A stretch of 64,000 bases of DNA from Rufibacter latericius (GTDB lineage: Bacteria > Bacteroidota > Bacteroidia > Cytophagales > Hymenobacteraceae), in the NCBI RefSeq assembly GCF_003721515.1, contig NZ_RJJD01000001.1, forward strand, positions 620,001 to 684,000, given 5' to 3'. Both the position numbers and the translations under genes were made by a program. This document shows, one piece after another, positions 10,010 through 19,400 of the stretch (positions are counted from its first letter, which is position 1; each line of letters starts with the position of its first letter). The notes below the pieces were generated by a model. That model was not told where the DNA came from and did no database searches. It saw only the letters and a list, made by a program, of their open reading frames with translations.

Positions 10010-10345
10010 CTACAGGTTGGTTCCGGCTTTAGCTGGGCTGGCCTCAGAGGGAAGTTCCGAGGCCATGGACAGGTTAATTTTCGCCCAGAGATTCGCTACC
10101 CTATCCCCGGGCAGCCTGTGTTCCTGGGTGTTTAACTGCAATACCTTCTCCCTGGCCTGTTTTATCACTTCCGCCTTGGCGGGATACGCTTCTACAAACC
10201 CTTTCCAGAAATCATGGTCTGCCCCGGCTTCCTCCAACACCCAGTTCCAGAAGGAACTCTCCTCCACAAAGTCTTCAGCAGAGTAATGGCTATATTCCTG
10301 AAATTTATCCACCACCAAATTTACTTCCTTAGTTCTACTTACCAA
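10010..10345 (-). CDS. Short FecR-like protein: sigma-binding N-terminal domain only
   Basis: This 111-residue product resembles only the cytoplasmic N-terminal (DUF4880-like) domain of FecR-type anti-sigma factors: DFVEESSFWNWVLEE, then DFWKGFVEAYP and an AKAEVIKQAREKVLQL helix. Full FecR proteins are about 300-400 residues, with a membrane helix and a periplasmic domain; here the frame stops shortly after the region that normally leads to the membrane segment. No FecR remainder was found in other frames downstream. The frame has no ATG: the first plausible codon is TTG at 10345, with GTG codons a few residues later. It follows the ECF sigma gene by 95 bases, the normal place for an anti-sigma factor. 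It may be a soluble anti-sigma factor, or a gene truncated by deletion. Confidence 0.6.
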   Translation of the reverse strand: MVSRTKEVNLVVDKFQEYSHYSAEDFVEESSFWNWVLEEAGADHDFWKGFVEAYPAKAEVIKQAREKVLQLNTQEHRLPGDRVANLWAKINLSMASELPSEASPAKAGTNL

Positions 10346-10440
10346 GAGAATACTTTGGCGATTATTGGACAGCGTTTTGCAACTATTTTCAGAAAAAGAG
10401 GCAAGAAACAGGCCTCACCCCCTACCGGAATGAGTTCAGA

Positions 10441-11055
10441 TTAGCCCCATTGCAGGTTCTTCACGTTTTTCCTTAAGGCCAACAGCCCTCTGCTGACCAA
10501 CTTATACACATTGTCAATGCTCATATCCATGGCGGCGGAGATCTCTTGAAAATTGAGGTCTTTGTAGAACTTGAGCAGAATGGCTTTCCTTTGGTTCACG
10601 GGCAGTGAAAGAAGGCCCTGTTTGAGGGAGATTTTCTGCTGGGCCTTGCTTTGGGCCGTGATTAGAAGTTCCTCAAAAGAGTCATTCACTTCAGAGCACA
10701 TCTTGTCTACCTCTGAGAAATCCTCAAACGTCAGTTCTTTCCTTTTCTGGAGTTCTTTATGGATACGGCGCTTGATGGAGGCATACAGGTAAAACCTCAC
10801 CGAAGCAGGTACGGCCAGGTTTTCCCGGTTCTTCCATAAGTCCAGGAACAGCCCCTGGATGCAGTCTTCCAACAAAGCCTCGTCGCCTGAGTACTTACGG
10901 CCATAATTGTAGATTACCTGCACGTAAGTTTGATATAACTGCGCGAAAGCATCATTGTCGCCTTGCTGGAAACGTTTCCATAGATTTACGGCAAAAGCAT
11001 CTTTCGCCTGACCGGTAACCTGAAGTTTAGGGGAGTGAGTAGAAGTTACTTTCAT
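10441..11055 (-). CDS. ECF-type RNA polymerase sigma factor
   Basis: Sigma-70 family protein of the extracytoplasmic-function group, 204 residues. Region 2 (about 25-95) carries DAFAQLYQTYVQVIYNYGRKY and DCIQGLFLDLWKNREN. Region 4 (about 140-200) carries LPVNQRKAILLKFYKDLNFQEIS and SIDNVYKLVSRGLLALRK, typical of Bacteroidota ECF factors paired with FecR/SusCD. It would direct core polymerase to a small set of promoters. Its usual FecR partner appears downstream only as a short N-terminal domain. A perfect palindrome TGGAAACGTTTCCA lies 20 bases upstream of the ATG and a second copy lies inside the 5' end of the gene, so a LacI-type repressor probably controls it. The ATG at 11055 gives a normal N-terminus, slightly extended. 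Confidence 0.93.
   Translation of the reverse strand: MKVTSTHSPKLQVTGQAKDAFAVNLWKRFQQGDNDAFAQLYQTYVQVIYNYGRKYSGDEALLEDCIQGLFLDLWKNRENLAVPASVRFYLYASIKRRIHKELQKRKELTFEDFSEVDKMCSEVNDSFEELLITAQSKAQQKISLKQGLLSLPVNQRKAILLKFYKDLNFQEISAAMDMSIDNVYKLVSRGLLALRKNVKNLQWG
10967..10980. promoter_or_regulatory. Palindromic operator TGGAAACGTTTCCA inside the ECF sigma gene
   Basis: Perfect 14-base palindrome with the central CG typical of LacI/PurR-family operators, located in codons about 26-30 of the sigma factor. Its centre is 108 bases from an identical site upstream of the start codon. A looping arrangement by a tetrameric repressor is possible; this is inference. Confidence 0.65.
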
Positions 11056-11074
11056 AAGTTCAAATCCAAGTTTC

Positions 11075-11088
11075 TGGAAACGTTTCCA
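11075..11088. promoter_or_regulatory. Palindromic operator TGGAAACGTTTCCA upstream of the ECF sigma gene
   Basis: Perfect 14-base palindrome ending 20 bases before the sigma factor start codon, identical to the copy at 10967-10980. It resembles known LacI-family operators, which are palindromes with a central CG. The likely binder is the LacI protein encoded at 14638-15717, since a close variant precedes kduI beside that gene. Confidence 0.72.
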
Positions 11089-11361
11089 TAAAGGCTTTAA
11101 AAATTAGCAATAGCTTAGCAGGCTACTGCGTTTTCTCACCGCCTTTGATGATTTGATATAAAACTACTTTCCTTTTACCATTTATGCAATAGGTGTCTAA
11201 AAAACATTTATTCTTTTACAGCTTTTCTATTTACAGAATATCCGCTTAGGTATTTCATTAAACTCCTATTGTCCGCTTGAAATAAACTTCTACTAGAAAA
11301 AAGGCCGGCCAATCATATCAAGAATCTTCCTTACCTAGAATCCAGCAAGGTTTTCCATAAA
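11089..11361. other. Upstream region of the ECF sigma gene
   Basis: AT-rich stretch without a supportable gene between the operator at 11075-11088 and the hairpin at 11362-11419. It should contain the sigma factor promoter. No box matching the Bacteroidota consensus TAnnTTTG was identified with confidence. Confidence 0.4.
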
Positions 11362-11419
11362 ACAGCACTTCCCTTTTGAGGATCTTTTCTGGAAAAGACC
11401 CTTAAAAGGGAAGTGCTGT
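11362..11419 (-). terminator. Long hairpin after the DUF4861 gene
   Basis: Sixteen-base perfect arms (11362-11377 and 11404-11419, beginning ACAGCACTTCCC) enclose an inner imperfect stem GATCTTTTCTGGAAAAGACC. It lies 53 bases past the DUF4861 stop codon and is probably its terminator. The inner part matches the recurrent core seen in other intergenic hairpins of this window. Confidence 0.7.
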
Positions 11420-11472
11420 GTTGGGCTGCTTTCTGGTTCTACCCGCAAGCTTCCCGTGGTTGGCTTAGTTTG

Positions 11473-12687
11473 CTAAAAAGAGACTTCTAAGGGTGAAGCC
11501 ATCCGTTTTGCGAAGTTAGCAAGGTAGGTATCCCATTCCTGCACGGTTTTAAACTGCCCGCTTTTCACCCAACCAAAGCCAGCGTAATAGATTATCTTCT
11601 CTTCTTTGGGAGTTCCTATCACGTATAAGTGACTCATGTCTTTCGTGGCTACCCGATGATCTTTAAAGGCCTGCACCGCTGCAGGCGCCATGACAATACC
11701 CGTTCCCAAGAAAGAGTCATCCATGGGTTCCCAGTAACGGAACCAACCGGCCTTCTGGTCTCCTTTCACTTCTCCTTTTTTGTCGTGCAGGGTGATTCCG
11801 GCGGTCACGTTGGGTAGTGGTTTATCGCTTTTGACGGATACCTCAAAACGGGTCATATTGCTTCCAAGGTCTAAGCTGACGGTCTTCTTCTCAGTTACGG
11901 TTTTCCCGTTGGCTTGCCAGGGGGCATACGTGAACTCAAACAAAGTCCTGATGGGTCCGTCCGCAATTTTCCGGTAGCTGATGAAGTTTTTGGAGACATA
12001 CAAGGAGTCGTTTTCCCAGACGCCTATGCCGCCAATGCCTCTGCTGGGTCCCACGTGGTACGGGTCATAGCCTTCTCCCCGATCAACGTGGTAGTAGTTT
12101 GGATTGGTCTGATATCCTTTGTACCAGGCGTCAATCACGGAGTAACTTACCCGCTTGAGCCAGGCATCCATCCCACTGGTCAGGGTTCCTCCGGCTACCT
12201 TCTTTTCTACCATCTGCTGCGCCACCGGTCCGTAGGTCCGGAATGCTACCCGGTCATTTTCCCAGGTATAGTCATCGGTTCGTTCGGGCACAAACCGGGA
12301 ATAGGTTCTGATTTCGCTCTTGGGTTGGGAGGCCGCTCCGTTGGTGGCTCCCTGTACATAAAACTTCTTCGTGGCCCGGGCTTTAATGTCGGTCTGGAAC
12401 AGGATTTCGTCTATGGTGCCGTCCAGGTCTTTGTCCAGGGGCTGGCTCACCAGGATCTGCTCGGTTTCACCGTCTTTGATCAAAATATTCTCCGCCCCAA
12501 ACTGATCCACCAAGGCTTTTACCCGGGAAACGGGTACGGAGATGGTTTCAGAGGATCGGTCCAGGTCCAGGCGGTTCTTTACGGTGATGGTATTCGCACC
12601 AGGCATTTTCTGGCAGGAAGCCAACAGACTGGTTGCCAAAAACAGCCCGGCCCAAGTAATTCTCTTTATTTGAAATGATATGACCAT
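11473..12687 (-). CDS. DUF4861-domain lipoprotein
   Basis: Predicted lipoprotein of 404 residues; a signal ending LLASC places Cys at about residue 25. The body matches DUF4861: N-terminal beta-rich part with the NRLDLDRSSETISVPVS block, DLDGTIDEILFQTDI, then the conserved NDRVAFRTYGP and a region of aromatic/histidine-rich motifs (NYYHVDRGEGYDPYHVGPSRGIGG), and a C-terminal FGWVKSGQ.KTVQEWDTYL. DUF4861 proteins occur in pectin and other uronate loci of Bacteroidota and carry a galactose-mutarotase-like beta-sandwich appearance; a lyase or hydrolase role is plausible but I cannot assign an activity. It sits downstream of kduI-kduD on the same strand with a 205-base gap holding two hairpins, so it may have its own promoter. 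Confidence 0.82.
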   Translation of the reverse strand: MVISFQIKRITWAGLFLATSLLASCQKMPGANTITVKNRLDLDRSSETISVPVSRVKALVDQFGAENILIKDGETEQILVSQPLDKDLDGTIDEILFQTDIKARATKKFYVQGATNGAASQPKSEIRTYSRFVPERTDDYTWENDRVAFRTYGPVAQQMVEKKVAGGTLTSGMDAWLKRVSYSVIDAWYKGYQTNPNYYHVDRGEGYDPYHVGPSRGIGGIGVWENDSLYVSKNFISYRKIADGPIRTLFEFTYAPWQANGKTVTEKKTVSLDLGSNMTRFEVSVKSDKPLPNVTAGITLHDKKGEVKGDQKAGWFRYWEPMDDSFLGTGIVMAPAAVQAFKDHRVATKDMSHLYVIGTPKEEKIIYYAGFGWVKSGQFKTVQEWDTYLANFAKRMASPLEVSF

Positions 12688-12792
12688 TGTACTTCTGAGG
12701 TGATGGTTTACTTTGATCCAGCATGAAGCCCAGATTATGGCTCTCTCCTTCTCTTAGGAACTTTAACTGGAGCAGTTGAGTGTTTAGGAACT

Positions 12793-12829
12793 CCACAACT
12801 TACGTTAGCAGAGAAATTGTAAGTTGCGG
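12793..12829 (-). terminator. Hairpin after kduD
   Basis: CAACTTAC (12796-12803) pairs with GTAAGTTG (12819-12826), extended by CC/GG pairs with one mismatch. It lies in the 205-base gap between kduD and the DUF4861 gene. Confidence 0.4.
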
Positions 12830-12844
12830 GCAACAGGTATGCTG

Positions 12845-12880
12845 CTTTTAAGAGGTTTTCGGAAAACAAGCCTAAAAACA
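12845..12880. repeat. Intergenic hairpin of the recurrent TTTT-GG...CC-AAAA family
   Basis: CTTTTAAGAGGTTTTC faces GAAAACAAGCCTAAAAA. The same core occurs near 11376-11407, 31724-31762, 31880-31943 and 63782-63818. It lies 12 bases past the kduD stop codon and may act as a terminator. Confidence 0.5.
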
Positions 12881-12892
12881 GGATTGGGATTT

Positions 12893-13684
12893 CTACTCGC
12901 CCATCGGTTTCCCGATGGTGGCCAGAATACCTCCGTCTACGTACAGGATTTGGCCGTTCACGAAGTTGCTGGCCCGGGAAGCAAGGAAAACGGTGGCTCC
13001 GCCCAACTCATCGGGGTCTCCCCATTTACCGGCCGGGGTGCGGTTCACAATAAACTCATGGAAGGCATTGCCGTCTACCCGAAGCGGAGCCGTCTGCTCA
13101 GTGGCAAAATAACCCGGCCCGATGCCGTTCACCTGAATCCCGAATTTAGCCCACTCGGTGGCCATGTTCTTGGTGAGCATCTTCAGGCCTCCTTTGGCGG
13201 CAGCGTACGCACCCACGTTCTGCCGACCCAGTTCGCTCATCATGGAACAGACGTTGATGATTTTGCCGCCTCGGCGCTCTATCATGCCTCCAATCACTGC
13301 CTGGGTGACGATGAAAGGCGACGTCAGATCCACGTTGATGACTTCCTGCCAGTCGGGTAGCTTCATTTCTGCGAGCGGAATGCGTTTGATGATTCCGGCG
13401 TTGTTTACCAGAATGTCAATGAAACCAACTTCGCGCTCAATCTGGGAAACCAGTTCCTGGACCTGTACCTGATTGGTAACATCGCACAGATACCCGTAGG
13501 CTGTGATTCCTTCTTCGCGGTAGGTCTGCACCGCCCGGTCCACCTTTTCCTGGGAGGAGTTTCCGTTCACCACGATGGTGGCTCCGGCCTGCCCCAAGGC
13601 TCTGGCCATGGCCATGCCCAACCCATGGGTTCCGCCCGTAATCCAGGCTATCTTGCCAGTAAGGTCAAATTGCTGTAGAATCAT
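12893..13684 (-). CDS. kduD: 2-dehydro-3-deoxy-D-gluconate 5-dehydrogenase (KduD), SDR family
   Basis: Short-chain dehydrogenase of 263 residues. The nucleotide-binding motif TGGTHGLGMAMA is near residue 16, NNAG near 93, the catalytic Ser in INVCSMMSELG, and YAAAKGG holds the catalytic Tyr and Lys. It ends NFVNGQILYVDGG, typical of KduD/gluconate 5-dehydrogenases. KduD reduces 2,5-diketo-3-deoxygluconate to 2-keto-3-deoxygluconate (KDG) in the cytoplasm. The gene follows kduI after 11 bases, so the two consecutive steps of unsaturated uronate metabolism are cotranscribed. The pairing with kduI makes KduD more likely than a generic gluconate dehydrogenase. KDG kinase and aldolase genes are not in this window. 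Confidence 0.93.
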   Translation of the reverse strand: MILQQFDLTGKIAWITGGTHGLGMAMARALGQAGATIVVNGNSSQEKVDRAVQTYREEGITAYGYLCDVTNQVQVQELVSQIEREVGFIDILVNNAGIIKRIPLAEMKLPDWQEVINVDLTSPFIVTQAVIGGMIERRGGKIINVCSMMSELGRQNVGAYAAAKGGLKMLTKNMATEWAKFGIQVNGIGPGYFATEQTAPLRVDGNAFHEFIVNRTPAGKWGDPDELGGATVFLASRASNFVNGQILYVDGGILATIGKPMGE

Positions 13685-13695
13685 AGAAACGCAGG

Positions 13696-14538
13696 TTATC
13701 GTAAATCAGTGATGAGGCAAGCGTCCATGTCGCCATAGTCAAGGTTTTCGCCGGCCATGCCCCAGATGAAGGTGTAGTTGGAGGTGCCTGCCCCGCTGTG
13801 GATAGACCAGGGCGGAGAGATCACAGCTTGGTCATTCTGCATCCAGATATGGCGGGTCTCCTGAGGTTGGCCCATGAAATGGCATACAGACTGGCCCTCG
13901 GGGATATCGAAATACACATAGACCTCCATCCGGCGATCATGGGTATGCGCGGGCATAGTGTTCCAAACGCTGCCGCTTTCAAGTTCGGTCATGCCCATCT
14001 GCAGTTGGCAGGTCTGGATTACCCCGGCAATCAGTAGCTTGTTGATGGTCCGTTTGTTGGCGGTTTCCATGGTCCCCAGCTTCACCACTTCGGCCTCACG
14101 ACGGGAGACTTTCTTGGTGGGGAACGCCTGGTGCGCGGGTGCTGAATTAAGGTAGAACTTGGCAGGCCGGTCTGTCTCCTGGCTCAGGAACGTCACGTTT
14201 TTCACCCCTTTTCCTAAATACAGGGCCTCTTTGTGCTGCAACTCATAGGTGGTGCCATCGGCTTCCACGGTGCCCGCCCCACCAATGTTGATAATGCCCA
14301 TCTCCCTTCTTTCCAGAAAGTACTCTGATTTCAGGGGATCAATGGTCTCTAAGGCAACCGCTTGGTTCACGGGCATCACGCCGCCGGCAATGTACCGGTC
14401 ATAGTGGCTGTAGGTCAGGTGGAGTTTATCTGCTTGGAAGAGATTCTCAATCAGAAAATTCTGGCGCAGCGCCTGGGTGTCCATCGCTTTGGTTTCTGCA
14501 GGACTAACGGCATAGCGCACATCGTATTCAATACCCAT
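13696..14538 (-). CDS. kduI: 5-dehydro-4-deoxy-D-glucuronate isomerase (KduI)
   Basis: Cupin-type isomerase of 280 residues, the usual KduI length. It converts 4-deoxy-L-threo-5-hexosulose uronate, released from unsaturated uronates, into 2,5-diketo-3-deoxygluconate. The ATG at 14538 is chosen because the protein then begins MGIEYDVRYAVSPAETKAMD, matching the family N-terminus; an ATG at 14592 would add 18 unrelated residues. Recognisable family blocks include ERREMGIINIGGAGTV, the metal-site region MPAHTHDRRMEVYVYFD and the C-terminal PPWSIHSGAGTSNYTFIWGMAGEN. It heads the kduI-kduD pair. A LacI-type operator variant lies 24 bases upstream of its start, with the lacI gene immediately beyond it. 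Confidence 0.96.
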   Translation of the reverse strand: MGIEYDVRYAVSPAETKAMDTQALRQNFLIENLFQADKLHLTYSHYDRYIAGGVMPVNQAVALETIDPLKSEYFLERREMGIINIGGAGTVEADGTTYELQHKEALYLGKGVKNVTFLSQETDRPAKFYLNSAPAHQAFPTKKVSRREAEVVKLGTMETANKRTINKLLIAGVIQTCQLQMGMTELESGSVWNTMPAHTHDRRMEVYVYFDIPEGQSVCHFMGQPQETRHIWMQNDQAVISPPWSIHSGAGTSNYTFIWGMAGENLDYGDMDACLITDLR

Positions 14539-14561
14539 GTTGGTAATTTTTAGGGGAATTA

Positions 14562-14575
14562 TGGAAACGTTTACA
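14562..14575. promoter_or_regulatory. LacI-type operator TGGAAACGTTTACA upstream of kduI
   Basis: The site differs by one base from the perfect palindrome found twice at the ECF sigma gene. It lies between the lacI stop codon and the kduI start, a typical place for repressor control of kduID by the neighbouring regulator. Confidence 0.7.
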
Positions 14576-14637
14576 TAAAGTGATGCTTCCAAACGAAGGC
14601 ATCTGATTTTGATTTCGGGTTATTTTCTGGAAAACGC

Positions 14638-15717
14638 CTATAAAACAAGCTCCTGGCCTGAGTAGAGAGGCGTAGCATTATCTTCGCCGCTGTTAGCTCC
14701 GGTAGATGGACGGGTTTTCAGTTCAACCGGCGTGGTAAGGGAAATGTAATTATCCTCGTCCTTGATTTTCTGCTGGATTAAATCCATCATCAGGGCGGCA
14801 GCCTTTTCTCCTACCAGGTAGGGGAACTGCTCCACCGAGGTAATGGCGGGTTCAATGATTTCGGAACGGGGATCGTTTGAGTACCCTGCCACCTTCAACT
14901 CAGCGGGAATGTTCACTTTCAGTTTCTTGGCGTAGTCCATCACCACAATGGCCGCCGTGTCATTGCAGGCGAAAACCGCATCTGGCAAACTGCCGGGTTT
15001 GAATAGGACCTCACAGTCAAGCAGGGTGTTTTCTTTGGTCAGTTCATGGAAGAACAGCAGGTTCTCCTCCAGAGGGGCGCCATATTCCTCCATGGCGTCT
15101 CGGTAGCCCGAAAACCGGTCGCGGTAAATGCTGCAACTGAGAGGGCCACCGATGTGAGCAATCCGGCGGGCGCCTTGTTCCAGGAGGTGCCGGGTAGTCT
15201 GGTAGCCGCCCTGGTAATCATCGCCCTGGATTTTATGGACCTGATAATTCAACGGTACCCGGTCAAAGAACAGCAAGGGCGTATGGGCGTTGGTGAAAAC
15301 ATCAAAAGGAGAGAAATCCTCGGTATGCAAGGTGGTGGACACAATCAATCCTTCTACCCGGGCGGCATACATGGCGTTCACCAACTGCTTTTCCAGTTTC
15401 ACGGAGTCATTGGACTGGCAAACCATGAGATTGTACTCGTACTCCTGCAACTTGTTCTGGATGGCCGTGATCACCGTGGAGATGAAGTACATAGAGATTT
15501 TAGGCACGATTAACCCGATAGTGCGAGAGCGGTTGTTGCGCAGGCTGGCGGCCACAGCATTATGCCGGTAATTCAATTTTTCCACTGCCTCCCGCACGCG
15601 CTGCTTGGTGCTCTCGCTTTGGTGCGGATGGTCATTCAACGCCCTTGAAACCGAAGAAATAGACATCCCCAGCTCGGCGGCTATGTCTTTGATGGTATAT
15701 TCAGGACGTTTCTTCAT
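14638..15717 (-). CDS. LacI-family transcriptional regulator (uronate locus)
   Basis: LacI/GalR-type repressor of 359 residues. The N-terminal helix-turn-helix YTIKDIAAELGMSISSVSRALNDHP (residues 5-30) with the hinge around NAVAASLRNNRSRTIG is followed by a periplasmic-binding-like effector domain (about 65-340) with GLIVSTTLHTEDF and DAVFACNDTAAIVVMDYAKK. Such proteins bind palindromic operators with a central CG and release them on binding a sugar or sugar acid. It is encoded directly upstream of kduI on the same strand, separated by about 100 bases holding TGGAAACGTTTACA. It probably controls kduID and, through identical palindromes, the ECF sigma gene. The effector is unknown; KDG or a related uronate intermediate is plausible. 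Confidence 0.93.
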   Translation of the reverse strand: MKKRPEYTIKDIAAELGMSISSVSRALNDHPHQSESTKQRVREAVEKLNYRHNAVAASLRNNRSRTIGLIVPKISMYFISTVITAIQNKLQEYEYNLMVCQSNDSVKLEKQLVNAMYAARVEGLIVSTTLHTEDFSPFDVFTNAHTPLLFFDRVPLNYQVHKIQGDDYQGGYQTTRHLLEQGARRIAHIGGPLSCSIYRDRFSGYRDAMEEYGAPLEENLLFFHELTKENTLLDCEVLFKPGSLPDAVFACNDTAAIVVMDYAKKLKVNIPAELKVAGYSNDPRSEIIEPAITSVEQFPYLVGEKAAALMMDLIQQKIKDEDNYISLTTPVELKTRPSTGANSGEDNATPLYSGQELVL

Positions 15718-16343
15718 GTAGGTTCTTCAAAAAACTAAAGGTCTAATTTGCGCATTCACCTTGCCTACCATCCAGGGCAACAGCCTCTGCGGCCTAGGAA
15801 AAATTTAAGAAAGGAACAGAAGTTCTAACTGTACTTCTCTTTATCCAGTTCAAAGCAATATGCCCTTTCCAGAGCAGGTTGAAATTTCCTAATCAAACCC
15901 GAAGATATCACAATCAACGGCGACAAGAATCTTGGTCTGCCTGAATACTTTAACATCTTTCTTTTAGTTTTCAAGAAATGTCTGCTGAACCAGGTTGCCT
16001 TTCAACTCTACTAGATTCTACTAGATATAGAGAAACAATGCGACCAAATTAGACAAAACGGCCCTACATTTTGTTTCTCCGAATTCAATGGTCACTTAAT
16101 TTAAGTGTACTCATATCACCAGAACCTGGCATTCTCAATCAACCGCACAACTAACTTTACCATGTTAGCTAATGATCTAGACAGATTAAAACATGATGCA
16201 ATGCCACTGGTTTCTCTGGTGTTAGGTGAGAAGGCAAATAGCTCTGTTCTTGAGCTGCTCATGATCGTAGAAACCTGTTCGTTGTACCCATAATTACTAG
16301 AAAAATCAGCGCAAAGGGCTACACAACTTTAGTTTAACAAAAC
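15718..16343. other. Gap between lacI and the GH127 gene
   Basis: About 625 bases with no supportable gene. A 62-residue plus-strand frame at 16105-16293 shows no recognisable family. There is a small direct repeat of TCTACTAGAT around 16009-16028. The region should hold the lacI promoter, but no consensus box was clear. Confidence 0.4.
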
Positions 16344-16403
16344 AGTCAAAAACACAATGGGGCCGTCACTTCTCAAAGTGACGGCCCCATTGTGTTTTTG
16401 ACT
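16344..16403 (-). terminator. Perfect 28-base-pair terminator hairpin after GH127
   Basis: Arms 16344-16371 and 16376-16403 are perfectly complementary (AGTCAAAAACACAATGGGG... outward) with a four-base loop CTCA. It begins 8 bases past the GH127 stop codon at 16411. A/T-rich outer arms make it a likely bidirectional intrinsic terminator. Confidence 0.88.
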
Positions 16404-16410
16404 TAAAGAC

Positions 16411-19400
16411 TTATTTCAATGTTACATCCAGGTAAACAGAATGACGCCCATAAGTTTCATAGAATGGTTTATAAACCACATCATCAATGGTGAATTGCAA
16501 CTGCCGAGGATCACCTTTGATGGACTTGCCTATATCTTCCGCATCCAGGGTTACTTTGCGCCATTCTTTTCTTGCCTCGGACTCCTGGGCTGCCAGCAAA
16601 ACAGGGCCGTAAAACAGACTGGCTATGTTCTGCTGATCCATTACCGGATCCAGGTGAAACTGGAAAGGCATTCTCAATTCTACCACATCGCCATTCTTCC
16701 AGTTGCGGCTAATTTTCATATAACTACCAGGCTTCGCTTCCAGCTTTTGTTCCTGGCCGTTGACTTTCACAAAGAATCCTTTGGTAGCCCAGCCTGGCAC
16801 CCGCACATTGAGGTCGAATTTTCCACTGCCTTTGATAGTCAGGCGGGTGTTGTCTTCATTGGGAAAATTGGTGGTTTGCTCCACGGTAACTTTGCGCTCT
16901 GACCAATTCAGGGTGGAGGGAACAAAGAGATTGACATAAAGCGCCTGGTTGTCTTTACTTTTGAAGTAAATGGAATTTTGCAGTTTGGTACTACTCTCAA
17001 TTGCCGTACCGTTGCAACATGTAAAACCTGTCATTTCAGGGTTCCCGAATTGTTTGACAGACCCAGGTCTCAGTGGTACGTGGTAGGTATTGGCAGGGGT
17101 ATTCTCGGCGACGGAAGCCAAAATATGGTTGTACAGTCCGCGCTCGTAATAGTCCATCAACTCAGCCCGCTGATCAAAGAGAAACAGGTCACTGGTCAGT
17201 TTTAGCATATTGTAGGTGGCACAGGTTTCGTTCTGCCCTCCGGCCGCAAAGCCGTTTTCATACAAGGTTCCCGGCTGGGCAACAAAGCATTCTGCGTTGT
17301 TAGGATTGCGTGCCCCGGCCACTCCGCCAATACTGTACATATAATCATTGACCATCTTATACCAGAAGTTATCGGCGATTTTATAGTACTCCGGGTTATT
17401 GGTGGCCCGGTACGTTTCTATACTCCCCACCACTTGTGGTATATGTTGGTTGGCATGCAAACCCCGAAAAAGGTCTACGTTTTTGGCCAGCCCATGCGAG
17501 TGCTTTGTATCGCCGTAGAATACCCTGATGTTGTCAAATAACTGCGCTGTTTTCAGGTGGTTCGGTTTACCGGTAATCCGGTAAAGGCGGGCCATCGCCT
17601 CATTCATGCCCCCGAATTCACCGGCAATGTAGGTGTTCCACATCTTTATAAGCGTATCGGTAGGCACCTTGGTTAAGCGGGCGTATACCCAATCGCCCAT
17701 GCCCGACGCTGTGGCCAGCGCTTTTTTATTGCCGCTTACATCATAGACATCCATTAAGCCGGCTAAGATTTTATGCAACGTATAATACGGTGCCCACACC
17801 TGGTTCTTCTGCCCGCCGTACTTGGCACCGTTTTCCAGCATGATAAACTGATCTGGGGGATACGCGCTGATGTATCCGGTTCCCCAATTCCAATAATCGG
17901 TCCGGATTCCTTCATCACTGAGATCTGAATCATAGGTTGATTTTCCAGGACCAACCGGAACCGCTGAGGGGTCAGACACCTGTTTACCACCTGCTTCCTT
18001 CGCCTTTCCGGATAGTTGGGATAACTCGTGGAGGGTATTCACCATTTGGTCCATTTTCTGGGAGAAATTGGCCTGGAGTGTTTTGTCATATCCTGTGCCG
18101 GCGTAGGCTTGGGCTATGGCCGTGAGGTAATGGCCGGTAGCATGCCCCCTTAATTTGGTATCCTGACTGTCCCATACGCCCAAAGGCTTTGCTCCTTCGG
18201 GTTGCTTCTGGCCAAAGGCATGGCGGAACATGTAAAGAAACGAGTTAGGGTCCGTTTTGGCTAAGGTGTTTATAAACTTATCGCGGTTTTCAGTGAACTG
18301 GGTTTGTTGGCCTTTGGCGTTGGTTTTCAGAGACACTTTACTTAAATCAAAGGCCGCCAGCTTTACATTTGGCGCAGTTGATTTCTTGGCTGCTTTTACT
18401 GTAACATTTGCCTTGGGTTGAAAATTTGTTCCCGCCACACGCCCTGTAATAGTATAACGTCCGGGCTTGAGAACAGCGCTATTATCCGTATCAGCTGGCC
18501 ACACTACCCGCACTTTAGGGCCTTTTCCTTTAAATTCACTTTTGTAGGTTCCTTCTACGTAGCTGGGTAACCGTGGCAAATTCCCAACCTCAGTTTCCAC
18601 TTCTACATCAGATACCTGAACTAAGTAAGAATTGTAAAGTTGTGGCTGTTCTGGAGAAAACTTAGGTAGATCATCCACCACACGCTTACCAGTTGTATTC
18701 ACGGAACCTTCATTGAGGCCTCCGCCTTTCTGAGCATTGGTATAGATTCCGGCAACCTGCCTGCCCGTTAGGGGAACACGGTAGATGCGAAAATCATGTA
18801 CCAAGGCATTCAGATTGGGATCTCCCGGCATCAGCGATTTCCCGATATAAAGGAGTGGTTTCTGACCGAATACTTCTGTTAACTCTCGTGGGATATCCTT
18901 TGCTTGCCCCACTGGCTTTCCATCAACATAGGTACTCAAAGACTTAGAGGAAACATCCACTACTATGGCAAGGTGAACCCATTTATTTGCTTCTATAGCC
19001 GGAGAAACTGCCCCTTTCTTAGTACCCTTTTCCGCTGTTATCACTGCTTGAAAGCCTTCCTGTTCCTTTGTGCCCGCGGGCGCCGCAAAAAAATGTTTGG
19101 TGGCATCCTTCCCGAAATCAAAAAACCGTTGGCCAGGTTGTTTCGTACGCAAATAGACCCAACCGGATATACTGATCGATTCTAAATCCGTTAACGCTTC
19201 TCCTGGGATCGTAACATAAGCATTGTTGTCCCCGGCAAGCGACAAGACTTTTCCAAACCGATTGTCATTGACAAAGGATGCTTGGGTGCCCTGAAATTTG
19301 GCGTGCAACGTGTTTCGGGACCAGTCTTTTAGATCTCCGTTAAACACGTAACGGGCAATCATTTCCGTTTCACCAATCCCATCCAATATCTGGTCTCCAT

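Noticed and set aside
11914-12678. 254-residue plus-strand ORF
   Set aside because: Antisense shadow of the DUF4861 lipoprotein gene; no recognisable domain.
16105-16293. 62-residue plus-strand ORF upstream of GH127 terminator
   Set aside because: No recognisable motif or ribosome binding site; too short to support on composition alone.
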